A DNA stretch of 64,000 nt from Paenibacillus woosongensis (GTDB lineage: Bacteria; Bacillota; Bacilli; Paenibacillales; Paenibacillaceae), in NCBI RefSeq assembly GCF_009725165.1, contig NZ_WNZW01000009.1, forward strand, positions 1-64,000, in the 5' to 3' direction. Every line of letters begins with the position of its first letter. The first letter of the stretch is position 1. The position numbers and the translations under genes were made by a program. The notes beneath the pieces were generated by a model. It searched no databases, was not told where the DNA came from, and was given only the letters and a program-made list of their open reading frames with translations. Of the stretch, positions 15,847 to 25,235 are shown piece by piece.

Positions 15847-16626
15847 CTAGTTCATCTTTTTACGGCGTAATACTTTGTACTCTGTATCCTCTTTTAGGTG
15901 ATCTTTCGCCTGTTCTTTCTCTACTTCATCCGGCATACGTAAAAGTAAATCTTCTAGTTGTTGAATGAGCCCTTCCCTAATGTTATTTTTGTTTTGAAAA
16001 ATATCATTAACTATATTATCCTTGGTTCTTTTATATATCGTAAAAACTGCAATTACCACCATAGAGAGGAGCGTGCTTCCAAGAAATAGCTCTAGTACCT
16101 CATATGGTTGCATCAGTTCCTTATCTTTGTAAATATAAAATAGGAATTGAGTTAGATTAGGAGTCAACACGGCTAGGAATAGACTAGATGCAATTAATGG
16201 AGGTAATTTGGACTTCTCTCTATCATTTTTATATAACTCAATTAATTTTTCTATTTTCCATCTCGTTTTTAAATCTTTATTATGGAGAAAGTCGGCGAGT
16301 TTACTCGATTGGAGCTCCTTAAATTTCTCTGTTCTCCAAGTTCCCTTCCCAATACTTATTTTATATCTCTTTCTAATGACTTTTTTGGCAGCGTTGGAAA
16401 AGCTAAAACCTGAATATAAAAATGCAGCTATTGAGGCTATAGACGAAATAAATAACCATAACCCACTACCTTCTTTAAATATAAAAATATAAATACAGGT
16501 TAGTATTATTGCAGGGCAGAGTATCGCCATAGTATTGAGAAAATAATAATGTTTCTTGATATGTTTATGAACCAATGCATGGGCCCTTACTTTGTTATGG
16601 TAATGTTTAAAAACTAGATCTTTCAT
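15847..16626 (-). CDS. Four-TM membrane protein, possible SLATT-like effector
   Basis: A 259-residue protein with four hydrophobic helices at about 33-52, 57-77, 143-163 and 179-199. Cytoplasmic segments are basic and helical, and there is a charged C-terminal tail of about 60 residues. A first helix pair preceded by a short His/Lys-rich N-terminus (KHIKKHYYF) resembles SLATT-type two-TM effectors, but the second pair does not fit that family well, so the name is tentative. It lies 40 bp downstream of the DUF2357 nuclease gene on the same strand, so it is probably the third gene of the McrB-like operon. There, a membrane protein would be a likely pore-forming or membrane-disrupting effector. 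I see no enzymatic motif. Confidence 0.55.
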   Translation of the reverse strand: MKDLVFKHYHNKVRAHALVHKHIKKHYYFLNTMAILCPAIILTCIYIFIFKEGSGLWLFISSIASIAAFLYSGFSFSNAAKKVIRKRYKISIGKGTWRTEKFKELQSSKLADFLHNKDLKTRWKIEKLIELYKNDREKSKLPPLIASSLFLAVLTPNLTQFLFYIYKDKELMQPYEVLELFLGSTLLSMVVIAVFTIYKRTKDNIVNDIFQNKNNIREGLIQQLEDLLLRMPDEVEKEQAKDHLKEDTEYKVLRRKKMN

Positions 16627-16666
16627 CCGGATCTCAACTTTCCTAGAATTTTAAACTCAACCCGCC

Positions 16667-19075
16667 CTACTCCTCCACCCGAATCCCCACCACAGACCCC
16701 GCCAAATCCACATCTGTATGATCTAACTCCACTTTGACCTTACCGACTCTTCGGGCTTCGCGCCATTTTCGCAGATCCTCGTCATTCTCTAGCTTTAGTT
16801 CTGCAATTTCATGGGCACGATCAAATATGTATTTGCTCGTGTACAGACAGGTATAGATGCCCTGTCCACCTAAGGCAATGGGATTGTCCCGCCGTTCCCA
16901 GCGTTCAATCGTAAATTTAACATATAGCTCCTCTTCCGTGCCGGGGCGGGCTGGCCGTTCTGTAATCTCACCTCTTCGAACGACCTTCCAATCCTGAATC
17001 CGGCCGAACCAATGGATGCCCGTATTTGCTGGCTCCTGAAACTTCCTACGGGACTGGCACATGGCAATATATTCGATTTGGGTGAGGAGCTTGTGATCGA
17101 AGATATTTTTAAGCGGGATATGGTAAAAACGTTCTGACAAAGCCACATCCAGTTGGGAGGGCTCTCGCAACGAACCAACAAGAACATTCTTGCCCTCAAG
17201 CTTGTTGGAATAGTATTCTTTCGTCCCACGAGGACGAGTAGACCTCTCATAAGCCTTCTCAGGACTATCCATAATGATTTCGTCCAGGAACTTCTCCATC
17301 AGGCTAGTAGCATTAGGTAGGAATGGGAATGCCCCCACGTTGACGAGCTCAATACTTTTATAGAATTTATGACCGCGAAACTGCTCTTCATTGTCATAGG
17401 GGAATAGAACATAGGCCCCAAACATGCTACGTTCCAATTCTTGTTGTCCATCCCCATATACAATGGCATCCCGATACCTATGCATCGTATTAATATCTGA
17501 TTCCTCAGGTCCAGGATTAGTGTACGCCTTCCGGTAAGGAGTCCCCTCATAAGCTGGATTTAAGCGATACTTCGCATCAAAAATATATTTATATTCAAAC
17601 GAAGAATCGCTTTTTTTCAAGGTCAGCACATTATCCGGCATCTGGCCCACCGTAGGGGTCTGCTCTCCCCTTGGTAGTGAATTATAGTAAAGTGTAAATA
17701 CTTCACCATTCTGTGGATTCCGATACATGATTTTCGACTTCTGAGTTTTGTCGAGCTTCACAAAAATCCCTGAACGATTCACCTTGACGATGTCTTGTTT
17801 GATGAGTTCATATTTGCGACTTAATAAATCGTGGATTTTCAGGAAACACCAGTACTCATACAACTGAGCTAAATCCTTCAACGACAAACGAATGAGATCT
17901 CCTTGAACCGAGAGCCCCTTCATCAGCATGAGATAACAACGGTATACCTCTCTGTACCCGGGTGCCATCTGTAGAACAAGGGATACTGACATGTGCGTCA
18001 TCTCACCAACTGCCAGAAAATCGTATCGTAGCAGCCTTTGCAGCTGTGATTCCATAAGATCTACATTTCTTAATATTTTGGGATCGGAAGTACGTTCTAC
18101 GGACTTTAACCGAATACGAAGAGCTTGTAATTTCTTTGAAATCCGTAATAAAACCCACCGAACAAAGCGATTCTCCCCTGTATCGAAGTCCATATACTTC
18201 TTAGACTCCAATACATGAGTAGGGTACATTTTTTGGCCATTAATATGAATAATTCCGTTCTTATGATCCTTAACAAACAGCTCAGGGTGTCTAGAGAGGT
18301 AAGCTAAATTACCTTTCCCAGCATGTCTTGCCTTACCAGAAGATACTTTCTGATTCACTATGCTCGTCTTAATGTGAGGTGCATTCTTGATGCGCTCCAC
18401 GGCCTGAACCAGATGCTGAAACATATGTCTTAAGATTGCAAAAAACTCTGTCATACTTTGCTGGGTGGTATCCTTTAGCCCCGTCAAATGATAGGTTTTC
18501 CGCAAAAAATCAAACGACAGATTATAAATTTGTTGGTTCACATCGCTCAGTATCGTTTCATAGTCCTTTTTATAATCCATCTTCGTCGGAAAAATTTCTA
18601 ACTGTAATTGCATGAGCGTTTGTCCATGTAAACGAAGCTCTAATTCCGTAAATCCAACCTCGTTCTGGAAGTTCAAAATACCGGATAATATATTTTTCCC
18701 AAGAGGCTTTACCGCCTCTCTTAAGTACCTATTCTCATGATAAAACTGAATAGCCACATCTTGCTTTTTCTCGACTACAATTTCATAAGCCTGCGTCTCA
18801 AAGAAAAGAGGGGCGCATGCTTGGCCCTCTTCCCATTCCTGCAAACCGTTCTCCTCTGGCGAGAAGACCGATATGGAGCTAATTTCTAAATTGGAGGAGT
18901 ATTTATCTATACGACAGTGGGCATTTACCAGGGCACCCTCCTCATCCCGGTGTAACTGTAATGCCTCTACCGTGGGGTGAAACGGCTTGCCCTGAATATA
19001 TAAATTAAATAGATTGGTCTCGATCCGTAGTAACTCTACCGTCCCATTACGATAACCAGTATGAAGTGAATCCAT
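16667..19075 (-). CDS. DUF2357 McrC-like nuclease subunit
   Basis: An 802-residue protein. The N-terminal 300 residues are beta-rich, as in the DUF2357 domain, and a helical region follows. Near residue 500 the sequence EYKYIFDAKYRLNP gives the D-x-K signature of a PD-(D/E)xK nuclease, the same arrangement as in McrC. The region after it (SIELVNVGAFPFLPN, FYHIPLKNIFD) is typical of DUF2357 proteins partnered with McrB-type motors. It overlaps the upstream McrB-like gene by 29 nt, so the pair is co-translated. Expected role: the endonuclease moved by the McrB-like NTPase to cut modified or foreign DNA, or possibly RNA. Composition is less AT-rich than the flanking nucleotide operon. Confidence 0.8.
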   Translation of the reverse strand: MDSLHTGYRNGTVELLRIETNLFNLYIQGKPFHPTVEALQLHRDEEGALVNAHCRIDKYSSNLEISSISVFSPEENGLQEWEEGQACAPLFFETQAYEIVVEKKQDVAIQFYHENRYLREAVKPLGKNILSGILNFQNEVGFTELELRLHGQTLMQLQLEIFPTKMDYKKDYETILSDVNQQIYNLSFDFLRKTYHLTGLKDTTQQSMTEFFAILRHMFQHLVQAVERIKNAPHIKTSIVNQKVSSGKARHAGKGNLAYLSRHPELFVKDHKNGIIHINGQKMYPTHVLESKKYMDFDTGENRFVRWVLLRISKKLQALRIRLKSVERTSDPKILRNVDLMESQLQRLLRYDFLAVGEMTHMSVSLVLQMAPGYREVYRCYLMLMKGLSVQGDLIRLSLKDLAQLYEYWCFLKIHDLLSRKYELIKQDIVKVNRSGIFVKLDKTQKSKIMYRNPQNGEVFTLYYNSLPRGEQTPTVGQMPDNVLTLKKSDSSFEYKYIFDAKYRLNPAYEGTPYRKAYTNPGPEESDINTMHRYRDAIVYGDGQQELERSMFGAYVLFPYDNEEQFRGHKFYKSIELVNVGAFPFLPNATSLMEKFLDEIIMDSPEKAYERSTRPRGTKEYYSNKLEGKNVLVGSLREPSQLDVALSERFYHIPLKNIFDHKLLTQIEYIAMCQSRRKFQEPANTGIHWFGRIQDWKVVRRGEITERPARPGTEEELYVKFTIERWERRDNPIALGGQGIYTCLYTSKYIFDRAHEIAELKLENDEDLRKWREARRVGKVKVELDHTDVDLAGSVVGIRVEE

Positions 19076-21260
19076 CCTCTTCTAACCTCCGTAACATGAA
19101 CACAATCTTGCGGGCACTTTGCGGATATTTGATCTGCGACTGTGCATTGAGAAACTCCGCCTCATTATATACCGGGGATAAGTCCTCCATTAGTTCGTTG
19201 ATGGCAAGAGGTCGATCTAAACACACCTTCAACAACTCCAAGAGAACGCGTCGAACTGCTGAACTACTCCCTTGGATTCGAGGTAATATTTTCTGAAGTA
19301 GCTGAAGATCGAACGCCTCATCAGCCGACATTAAGTTGTCACGGCGATTGTATATCATATAGAAGCTTACGGAGTCACGAACTCGAAACCCTACATGGGC
19401 GTGTATGCCTTCTAAGATTCCATTCAATTGAGCTAAACTTTGTGTCGTTTCTGAAATGAGTTCCCTGTTCTCTTCCATTGCGTCGACAAGCTGAAGGAAA
19501 TCACTTCTTAAAAAGGAATTCGGAGCAACGGCTTCTGTTATCGTTCCTTCCACCACTTCATCTGGAAGCTGCAATAAATTGATATAGTTAAATTCAATGG
19601 TATTGGCTCGGTCGAGAACTTTTTTACTAAAAGGATGGGTTGTCTCGTCCATATTGACTGTACCCATGAAATACACGTTATCAGGAATCGATAGGTCCCC
19701 GTACTTCTGCTGATCCTCCTCCGAAGATAGAGAAGCAGCTGAAATTAATGGAGCCGTCGCAATTTCACCATCTCGCCATTCCTGGGTTTCCAATACACTG
19801 AGTAGATCGCTGAAATAATGCTCTACCCTGGCTAAATTCATTTCATCTAAGCAAATAAAGTAGGGTTTCGAGCGGTTTTCCGGCTTAGAAGCTTCATATA
19901 GCACTTCCGTTAATCGCCCAGGGCGAAAAGTTCCTGATAAATCCTTATATCCTAATAAGTCTGAGGGATCGCTCCAGTCAGGTCTAACTGGGATAAGCGC
20001 GAACTGTCCATTTTGCACGGTTGCCCCCATCGCCTCAGCAAATAGTTTAACTAATTTTGTCTTTCCAGTGCCTGATATCCCCGCTAGAATGACAAACGGC
20101 TTTGTCTTTATGGACAGATAAAAATTCTCTATTAATCCATCTGGATACGAGAATCCTCTATTCTGAATAAACGAGCGTATCTGTGACAGCCGTTCTGTTA
20201 CGGACAGTGTCTCCACTTCTTCCGACTCCTCATCCTCGATTTGATCATCTACCTCTTCATGCGCCGTCTGCAATTGACTTCGTACATAGATCTGATAATC
20301 CTCCATCATCCGTTGCAAATCAGCTACAAGCTGTTCATTTTCGGGAAGGTTATTGCTATCATATCGGACGTAGGCAACGGTAGATACCTGGTAATCACGT
20401 CCTAGCCCGCTAGTGGTTAGCTCAATTCGGTCGTCCTTTGTAAAGCCAACCAAAGGCAACTGTTTTCTGATTTGGTCGACTTTATTTTCAAGGTATGTGT
20501 AACCTGCCCTTCTCCCATGATCACGAATAGGTTTAGTCACACCTTGATTAAAGGTTAAATAAACAGAGCTCATATCCTCTGCAAAAAGATAAACTAAATA
20601 TTCGCCATATTGAGTTGATCCCGTAAGACGTGTATCCATCAATGCAATCCAGGGAACGGTAGCCCAATTTCCTTGACCTACAGAACCTTGAACCCGAATA
20701 TGATCGGAGATGAACGGGTATTGCCTCATTCCTTCGGGAATCGTTCTTCGAAATGCAGTCCCCAGGGGATGATTCGCAAACGGTTCCTGCTTAGCCGTTC
20801 TATATGTAAGTAATATCTGGCTCAGGTGTTCCTTTAGAGAGAACGAGTTAGACTGAAGCTGAGTATAATAGGACTCTAATTCCCGGTTCGCATATCTTTC
20901 GAGTTCAGTCAGAACTTCCTCTCCTCCGTCCCATATCGCATAGGTGAATGTTAGCTCATTCCTGTCGTTTTTAGCTAGAATACTCCTAAGAGCCTCAACC
21001 GGGGTATCTAATATCGCCTTCACTTGCGTAGCACTCACCTCTGACCAACGAGAAGCCATGCTATTCGGTGGAATATCCACTACTAGATTATTACCTTCCC
21101 GATCTCTGCAGTAGCTTAAAAACCGTTCCGCAATGGAATCTAACGATATAAACCTTTGCTGGGTTTCACGCCAAATGCCAATCATAGAGAGTACGAGTAC
21201 CATCTTGTAAGATTTTTGCTTCACACGAAAAATAGATGCTAATTCAGTCGGTAATGACAT
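19047..21260 (-). CDS. McrB-like AAA+ NTPase with MrcB_N-type domain
   Basis: A 737-residue protein. Residues 1-150 are a family-specific helical region. Residues about 160-325 (FRRTIPEGMRQYPFI, KDDRIELTTSG) match the MrcB_N/DUF3578 recognition domain. An acidic linker (335-352) leads to the AAA+ core: Walker A GISGTGKT 394-401, DWSDPSDLLGY, Walker B CLDEMNLA with D473-E474, sensor GTVNMDE with N537, and an arginine finger near R552. DEMN followed by GTVN identifies the McrB group, which uses GTP. ATG at 21260 follows GGAGG. It is first gene of the operon with the DUF2357 nuclease. It should recognise a nucleic-acid mark and drive translocation for the nuclease. Confidence 0.85.
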   Translation of the reverse strand: MSLPTELASIFRVKQKSYKMVLVLSMIGIWRETQQRFISLDSIAERFLSYCRDREGNNLVVDIPPNSMASRWSEVSATQVKAILDTPVEALRSILAKNDRNELTFTYAIWDGGEEVLTELERYANRELESYYTQLQSNSFSLKEHLSQILLTYRTAKQEPFANHPLGTAFRRTIPEGMRQYPFISDHIRVQGSVGQGNWATVPWIALMDTRLTGSTQYGEYLVYLFAEDMSSVYLTFNQGVTKPIRDHGRRAGYTYLENKVDQIRKQLPLVGFTKDDRIELTTSGLGRDYQVSTVAYVRYDSNNLPENEQLVADLQRMMEDYQIYVRSQLQTAHEEVDDQIEDEESEEVETLSVTERLSQIRSFIQNRGFSYPDGLIENFYLSIKTKPFVILAGISGTGKTKLVKLFAEAMGATVQNGQFALIPVRPDWSDPSDLLGYKDLSGTFRPGRLTEVLYEASKPENRSKPYFICLDEMNLARVEHYFSDLLSVLETQEWRDGEIATAPLISAASLSSEEDQQKYGDLSIPDNVYFMGTVNMDETTHPFSKKVLDRANTIEFNYINLLQLPDEVVEGTITEAVAPNSFLRSDFLQLVDAMEENRELISETTQSLAQLNGILEGIHAHVGFRVRDSVSFYMIYNRRDNLMSADEAFDLQLLQKILPRIQGSSSAVRRVLLELLKVCLDRPLAINELMEDLSPVYNEAEFLNAQSQIKYPQSARKIVFMLRRLEEDGFTSYWLS

Positions 21261-21429
21261 TTCTGTTCCTCCAGGTGAAAGTTGAATTTAATAAATATAT
21301 CTTGTAACATAGCGTTTATTTATCAAGTTATATATATTATAGTCCAAACATGGAGTGAAGGAGATAAACCTTAGCATAGAGGTATTCGGAATTGTTCAGA
21401 TAATTTTTTAAAAAGGGGGGCGAATTTAA

Positions 21430-21909
21430 ATGAAAACTAGTTTTCTACTCAAAACTTATATGCTAGTTCTTCTATCTCTTGTCCTCGTCAGTTGTACCAA
21501 TCCTAAGCAAGTGATAAATATCGACATTACAGCATTTATGTATGGGGACGAGATAAATCAAACGGTAGAGGTATCCATGAATGGCGAGTATAACACCAAA
21601 GAACACAGTTTCATCGGCTCTCTAGTCATTGGAGATGTAATTAAGCTTGAACATGTAACCTTTTCTCCTGGATCAGGATTAATCAGCTACCACGAATCAA
21701 CAAGATCTTATCTTGGCCAGATCTTTTTTGATTATCAAAGCCTGCATTTCTCTATAGAAATTACAGACCAGGATCTTTATCAGCAACTAACCGAATCCAA
21801 TCATGATAGGGATAAAAAGATCACTATCACTTCACCTGCTAATAATATTGAGGAAGCAAAGCGAATGAATGCGGAGCTCAAAGACAAGAAGCTTCCTTTT
21901 GAGAAATAA
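21430..21909 (+). CDS. Putative lipoprotein
   Basis: A 159-residue protein with a clear lipoprotein signal: MKTSF, a hydrophobic core, and lipobox LVSC with Cys22. The mature part is beta-rich (VINIDITAFMYG, EHSFIGSLVIGD) and ends in a charged helix (NNIEEAKRMNAELKDKK). AAAAGGGGGG precedes the ATG. It is convergent with the tandem membrane proteins at 21918-23273, with only 8 bp between the ends. I do not recognise the family. Confidence 0.8.
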   Translation: MKTSFLLKTYMLVLLSLVLVSCTNPKQVINIDITAFMYGDEINQTVEVSMNGEYNTKEHSFIGSLVIGDVIKLEHVTFSPGSGLISYHESTRSYLGQIFFDYQSLHFSIEITDQDLYQQLTESNHDRDKKITITSPANNIEEAKRMNAELKDKKLPFEK

Positions 21910-21917
21910 CAGGAACA

Positions 21918-22574
21918 TCAATAATAAGCATCCTGGTTCCTACCATACCCGTAATACTCGGGCAGGAGATTCTTCCCTTCCTCCACACTTTTATTCACGA
22001 TATCTATCAGTTGCTCCATAGTTCCACCAATCTGTTCGGTGGGTATGCTTTCGCCAAATCTCCCCTTCATTATGGCGTTGATTTCCTCGAACTCTTTGGT
22101 ATGCAAACACATCAATACATTGGTTATTCCATAATACCTTGGCAATAAATCATAACCTTCAGCAATGCTTTCCTTCATTTTATATCTTAAACCGCCTAAA
22201 GCTTCGTTTTCCGGGATACTGTATTTATCGATAACACCATAGTATTTCCTATATTCCGCCACAATCTCTTTGTACTCCTTCGAATCCAAAACATCCCGCA
22301 CTAATTGGTCATCTTGCATTCTAATTTCTGCTGTATCCAATGAATCTCTTTTCATTCCAAGTTTTTGATTTGCCTCAATAAGCCCATTAACTTTAAGGAA
22401 ATAAAACTCAATTTGCTTTTCCTTCGACCTCAGGAGTTGTTCCATATCTTGACGTTCTTTGGCTACCTGTTGCAATCGTTCCCGATGATCAATTTGCATA
22501 TAAATGATATAAGCGACTAGAAATAGAATTAAGGTTACTCCAGCATATATCGTCCTCTTATTTTGCATAAGCAT
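21918..22574 (-). CDS. Membrane-anchored protein, paralog 1 (candidate immunity protein)
   Basis: A 218-residue protein with one N-terminal transmembrane helix (about residues 8-26), a coiled coil (QVAKERQDMEQLLRSKEKQIEFYF, about 36-59) and a helical domain ending EGKNLLPEYYGYGRN. It is clearly paralogous to the next gene upstream: the motifs MQNKR, LLRSKEKQIEFYF, LDS.EYKEI, IPEN..LGGLRYK, LLP.YYGITN and GKNLLPEYYGYGR are shared. With the helix at the N-terminus, the rest should lie outside the membrane. It is third after the Hcp-like/metalloprotease toxin gene, the usual place for duplicated immunity genes. The immunity role is inferred from context. Confidence 0.7.
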   Translation of the reverse strand: MLMQNKRTIYAGVTLILFLVAYIIYMQIDHRERLQQVAKERQDMEQLLRSKEKQIEFYFLKVNGLIEANQKLGMKRDSLDTAEIRMQDDQLVRDVLDSKEYKEIVAEYRKYYGVIDKYSIPENEALGGLRYKMKESIAEGYDLLPRYYGITNVLMCLHTKEFEEINAIMKGRFGESIPTEQIGGTMEQLIDIVNKSVEEGKNLLPEYYGYGRNQDAYY

Positions 22575-22628
22575 TCTCCAATGTTTTACGCTGCTTGTAG
22601 TACATCAAGCTTTTAGTACATCAATAGT

Positions 22629-23273
22629 TTATCCATTCCTCCCATACCCGTAATACTCAGGCAAGAGATTCTTCCCTTCCTTCACACTTTTATGTACAAT
22701 ATCATTCAATTCTTCGAAAGTTCCGTAAATTACTTCAGTGGGGATAACATCGCCAAAGTGTTCCTTAAATAATTTGTTCAATTCTTTAAACTCCTTTGTA
22801 TCCATCCACATCAATGCATTGGTTATTCCATAGTATTTAGGTAATAAATCATACCCTGCCGCGATACTTTCCTTCACTTTATATCTTAGACCACCTAATG
22901 TTTCATTTTCCGGAATGAAAACTTTATCCAAAATCCCATAATGCTCTTCATATTTCGCCATAATTTCTTTATACTCTCTCGAGTCTAAAACTTCCGACAC
23001 CAATTGGTCATCTAACTCCATAATTTCTCCTCCATCGAATGAATCTATTTTCATTTCAAGTTTTTGATTTGTCGAAATAAGTTCGTTAGCTTTTTTAAAG
23101 TAAAACTCAATTTGCTTCTCCTTCGACCTCAGAAGCTGCTCCGTTTTTTGGCGTTCTTGGGCTTCCTGCTGTGTATGTACTTGATAATTAAATTGCATAT
23201 AAATAATATAAGCAATCAGAATTAGAATTAGGGTTAGGGATATTCCACCATATATACGCCTTTTATTTTGCAT
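22629..23273 (-). CDS. Membrane-anchored protein, paralog 2 (candidate immunity protein)
   Basis: A 214-residue paralog of the protein at 21918-22574, with the same order: transmembrane helix at about 8-25, coiled coil with LLRSKEKQIEFYF, then a helical domain with LGGLRYKVKESIAAGYDLLPKYYGITN. Its start overlaps the end of the metalloprotease gene by 11 nt, which argues for translational coupling to the toxin. The two paralogs differ most in the middle and after ITN, as expected for immunity proteins drifting to match different toxin variants. No catalytic motif is visible. Confidence 0.7.
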   Translation of the reverse strand: MQNKRRIYGGISLTLILILIAYIIYMQFNYQVHTQQEAQERQKTEQLLRSKEKQIEFYFKKANELISTNQKLEMKIDSFDGGEIMELDDQLVSEVLDSREYKEIMAKYEEHYGILDKVFIPENETLGGLRYKVKESIAAGYDLLPKYYGITNALMWMDTKEFKELNKLFKEHFGDVIPTEVIYGTFEELNDIVHKSVKEGKNLLPEYYGYGRNG

Positions 23274-24594
23274 AAGCTTCCTCCAACAATTCCTCGAATC
23301 GCTTATAGGCTGTAGGAAAATACTTTCTTAAGTTAGCTCTCCTTACAGAGTTGAATTGCGCCTCGTAACAGTGAGCAAATGCTTCTACAAATACCTTGTC
23401 TTTATCAGCCGACCAGTACTCCACGGGGTGCGCCCAATTTCCAACGATTCGTTGTGTCTCTTTACCTACCTTCACTATACTCAACCCACTATATAAATCT
23501 GAAACTGCCGACAATTCATGAGGAGTGAGTTCATCACTAATATTCTCATAAAGCTTCTTAAAATCAATCCAAGTTTCCTTGGTTCCATTCCAATAATCAG
23601 GATTCATAATGTCTTCCAATTTGTATCTCATATGTCCTAAAACCGGTACGAGTTCACGCTTCAGTTCCCTTAAAAACATGGCATTCGCTCGAGATTCCAC
23701 GGCGCTTCGGAAATCATTCATAATACATTTTCGAAAGATCGCATCAATGGAAAGATCACCTGCTACATCATCAAGATAATGTCCATACTCATGGAAAAAA
23801 ACAACGCCAGTTCCCTTCCTAGTATAATCTTTTGCAATGTTTAAAAATACGGTGTCCTTGGAATCCCTATAAAATGATCCATCCTCATTTGTTAGCTCTA
23901 AGAGAGAGTTATTTTTGACGTATTTTAAAAATAGTTCCTGTGCAATTGGTGTTCCGCTCATAAATCTGTTAATTACTGCATCACGATAGTCTTTATGCTC
24001 GTCTATGCCTGGTAGGGTGTCTAACTTCTTTGCAAATAAAGCCAGTAGAATATCCTTTCTGGTTGGCGCTGATCCGCCGTCTATTGATTTCTTCTCCCAA
24101 TTCATCACGAGATTATGGGTGGTCGGAAGTTTTGGGGTATTTTTCACCGCAGTATCGCTTTCTTCTTGCTGCCCGAAATTAATTTTTCTAAGCTGATCTT
24201 TCTTCTGAGACAAGGACAGTTTAAACATTCCTACACTATCTTTATTGTCATAGCCCTCTTCATAATCCAAAACATAAGCATTGGTGAAATTGATTTCCCG
24301 TATGACTTGCTCGTCTTTCTCATATGTAATATAAACGTTGCGATAATAATCTGTACCAGGTTCGTAAGGAAGATGGGCCCATTTACTGAGCTCCAAAATC
24401 TCCTGCCCCGTTCCTGATTCTTTCATTGGCATTACCTTGCCTGAAATGAGAAGAGTATATCCCGGATCATAAGTCCTTGCTGATGGAACTGTGCTTGTAT
24501 GGTGCAGATATTCAATGCATGTCAATAATTCATCATCCAGTTCAATGGAGCACCCTTCGTTATCCAGGCCTACAATTTTTAATGCTATTCCCAT
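23263..24594 (-). CDS. Hcp/TssD-like domain fused to lethal-factor-like zinc metalloprotease
   Basis: A 443-residue protein. Residues 1-135 resemble the type VI tube protein fold: MGIALKIVGLDNEG, an inner DPGYTLLISGKV strand, and EINFTNAYVLDYEEGYDNKD before MFKLSLSQKKDQ, which is the TssD pattern. The C-terminal half has the zinc-protease motif HEYGH at 268-272 and VFVEAFAHCYE with Glu404 as the likely third ligand. This matches the anthrax-lethal-factor-like arrangement HExxH...EAFA. ATG at 24594 was chosen over a 9-codon longer start because AGGAGG sits 6 nt before it. No secretion signal is visible. It is followed, overlapping, by two tandem membrane proteins. I read it as a polymorphic toxin whose Hcp-like part guides delivery or assembly. 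Confidence 0.75.
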   Translation of the reverse strand: MGIALKIVGLDNEGCSIELDDELLTCIEYLHHTSTVPSARTYDPGYTLLISGKVMPMKESGTGQEILELSKWAHLPYEPGTDYYRNVYITYEKDEQVIREINFTNAYVLDYEEGYDNKDSVGMFKLSLSQKKDQLRKINFGQQEESDTAVKNTPKLPTTHNLVMNWEKKSIDGGSAPTRKDILLALFAKKLDTLPGIDEHKDYRDAVINRFMSGTPIAQELFLKYVKNNSLLELTNEDGSFYRDSKDTVFLNIAKDYTRKGTGVVFFHEYGHYLDDVAGDLSIDAIFRKCIMNDFRSAVESRANAMFLRELKRELVPVLGHMRYKLEDIMNPDYWNGTKETWIDFKKLYENISDELTPHELSAVSDLYSGLSIVKVGKETQRIVGNWAHPVEYWSADKDKVFVEAFAHCYEAQFNSVRRANLRKYFPTAYKRFEELLEEAYAK

Positions 24595-24739
24595 TAACAG
24601 CCTCCTGACAGGGTTAATCACCCTTGTATTCCTTTATTATGTAAATCGGTAAATTCCATCATATTTATTAATTCAAACATTTACCCAGCAAATGCTTATG
24701 GCTCGCTCCGCTGCTCTTTGCCCCATAACAGCAAAAAAA

Positions 24740-24754
24740 CCGCTCAAAGAGCGG
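24740..24754 (-). terminator. Rho-independent terminator
   Basis: CCGCTC (24740-24745), loop AAA, GAGCGG (24749-24754). The A7-8 run to its left is a T-run on the minus strand, so it ends the gene at 24855-25235. Confidence 0.8.
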
Positions 24755-24854
24755 CTTATATCGAAACCCTAGTTAACGTATCATCACCTTCAAACTAAGC
24801 TTCTTTTTGCATGAAGACGGGACCACCTTAACGAATACTAACATCCCCCAAACC

Positions 24855-25235
24855 TCACCTTCTCACAAACAGCCGAAAGACATTCAATACTACAGAAAAC
24901 AACCCGCCACCCAGTGCAAAAAGTAAAGTTAAACGGAAGCCGGCCATGGGATTAGATGTAGGATTGATCAATAGAAACAGTCCGCCAAGAATGAATCCTC
25001 CGAGACAATACAGCAAGAGATGTGCGAGTTTCCCATACTTCTTAATTCTCATATCGATAAATATGGATATAGGAACAGCAATAAATAAATATATGGCGAA
25101 CAAAAGGACAAACCCGTTTAATAACTTACTTGTAAAGCTGTAAGATAAGACATTGTCCTCATTCGTATGGCTAATCATAGTGAACACAAGAGATAGAATG
25201 AATGAAGAAATGATGGATGATATGATCCTAATCAA
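24855..25235 (-). CDS. Small four-TM membrane protein
   Basis: A 126-residue, very hydrophobic protein with helices at about 4-22, 40-60, 71-92 and 100-122 separated by short loops, and a C-terminal RLFVRR. The TTG start at 25235 was chosen because AGGAGGG lies 9 nt upstream and no ATG fits. It is followed by the terminator at 24740. I do not recognise the family. It is separated from the toxin operon by the terminator and about 250 bp. Confidence 0.65.
   Translation of the reverse strand: MIRIISSIISSFILSLVFTMISHTNEDNVLSYSFTSKLLNGFVLLFAIYLFIAVPISIFIDMRIKKYGKLAHLLLYCLGGFILGGLFLLINPTSNPMAGFRLTLLFALGGGLFSVVLNVFRLFVRR

Noticed and set aside
2310-21260. Island considered as a prophage or conjugative element
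   Set aside because: No integrase, capsid, tail, relaxase or att repeats were seen.
23263-24594. Evidence of a type VI secretion system from the Hcp-like domain
   Set aside because: Only the Hcp-like domain is present; no sheath, baseplate or ClpV genes in the window, and the host appears Gram-positive.
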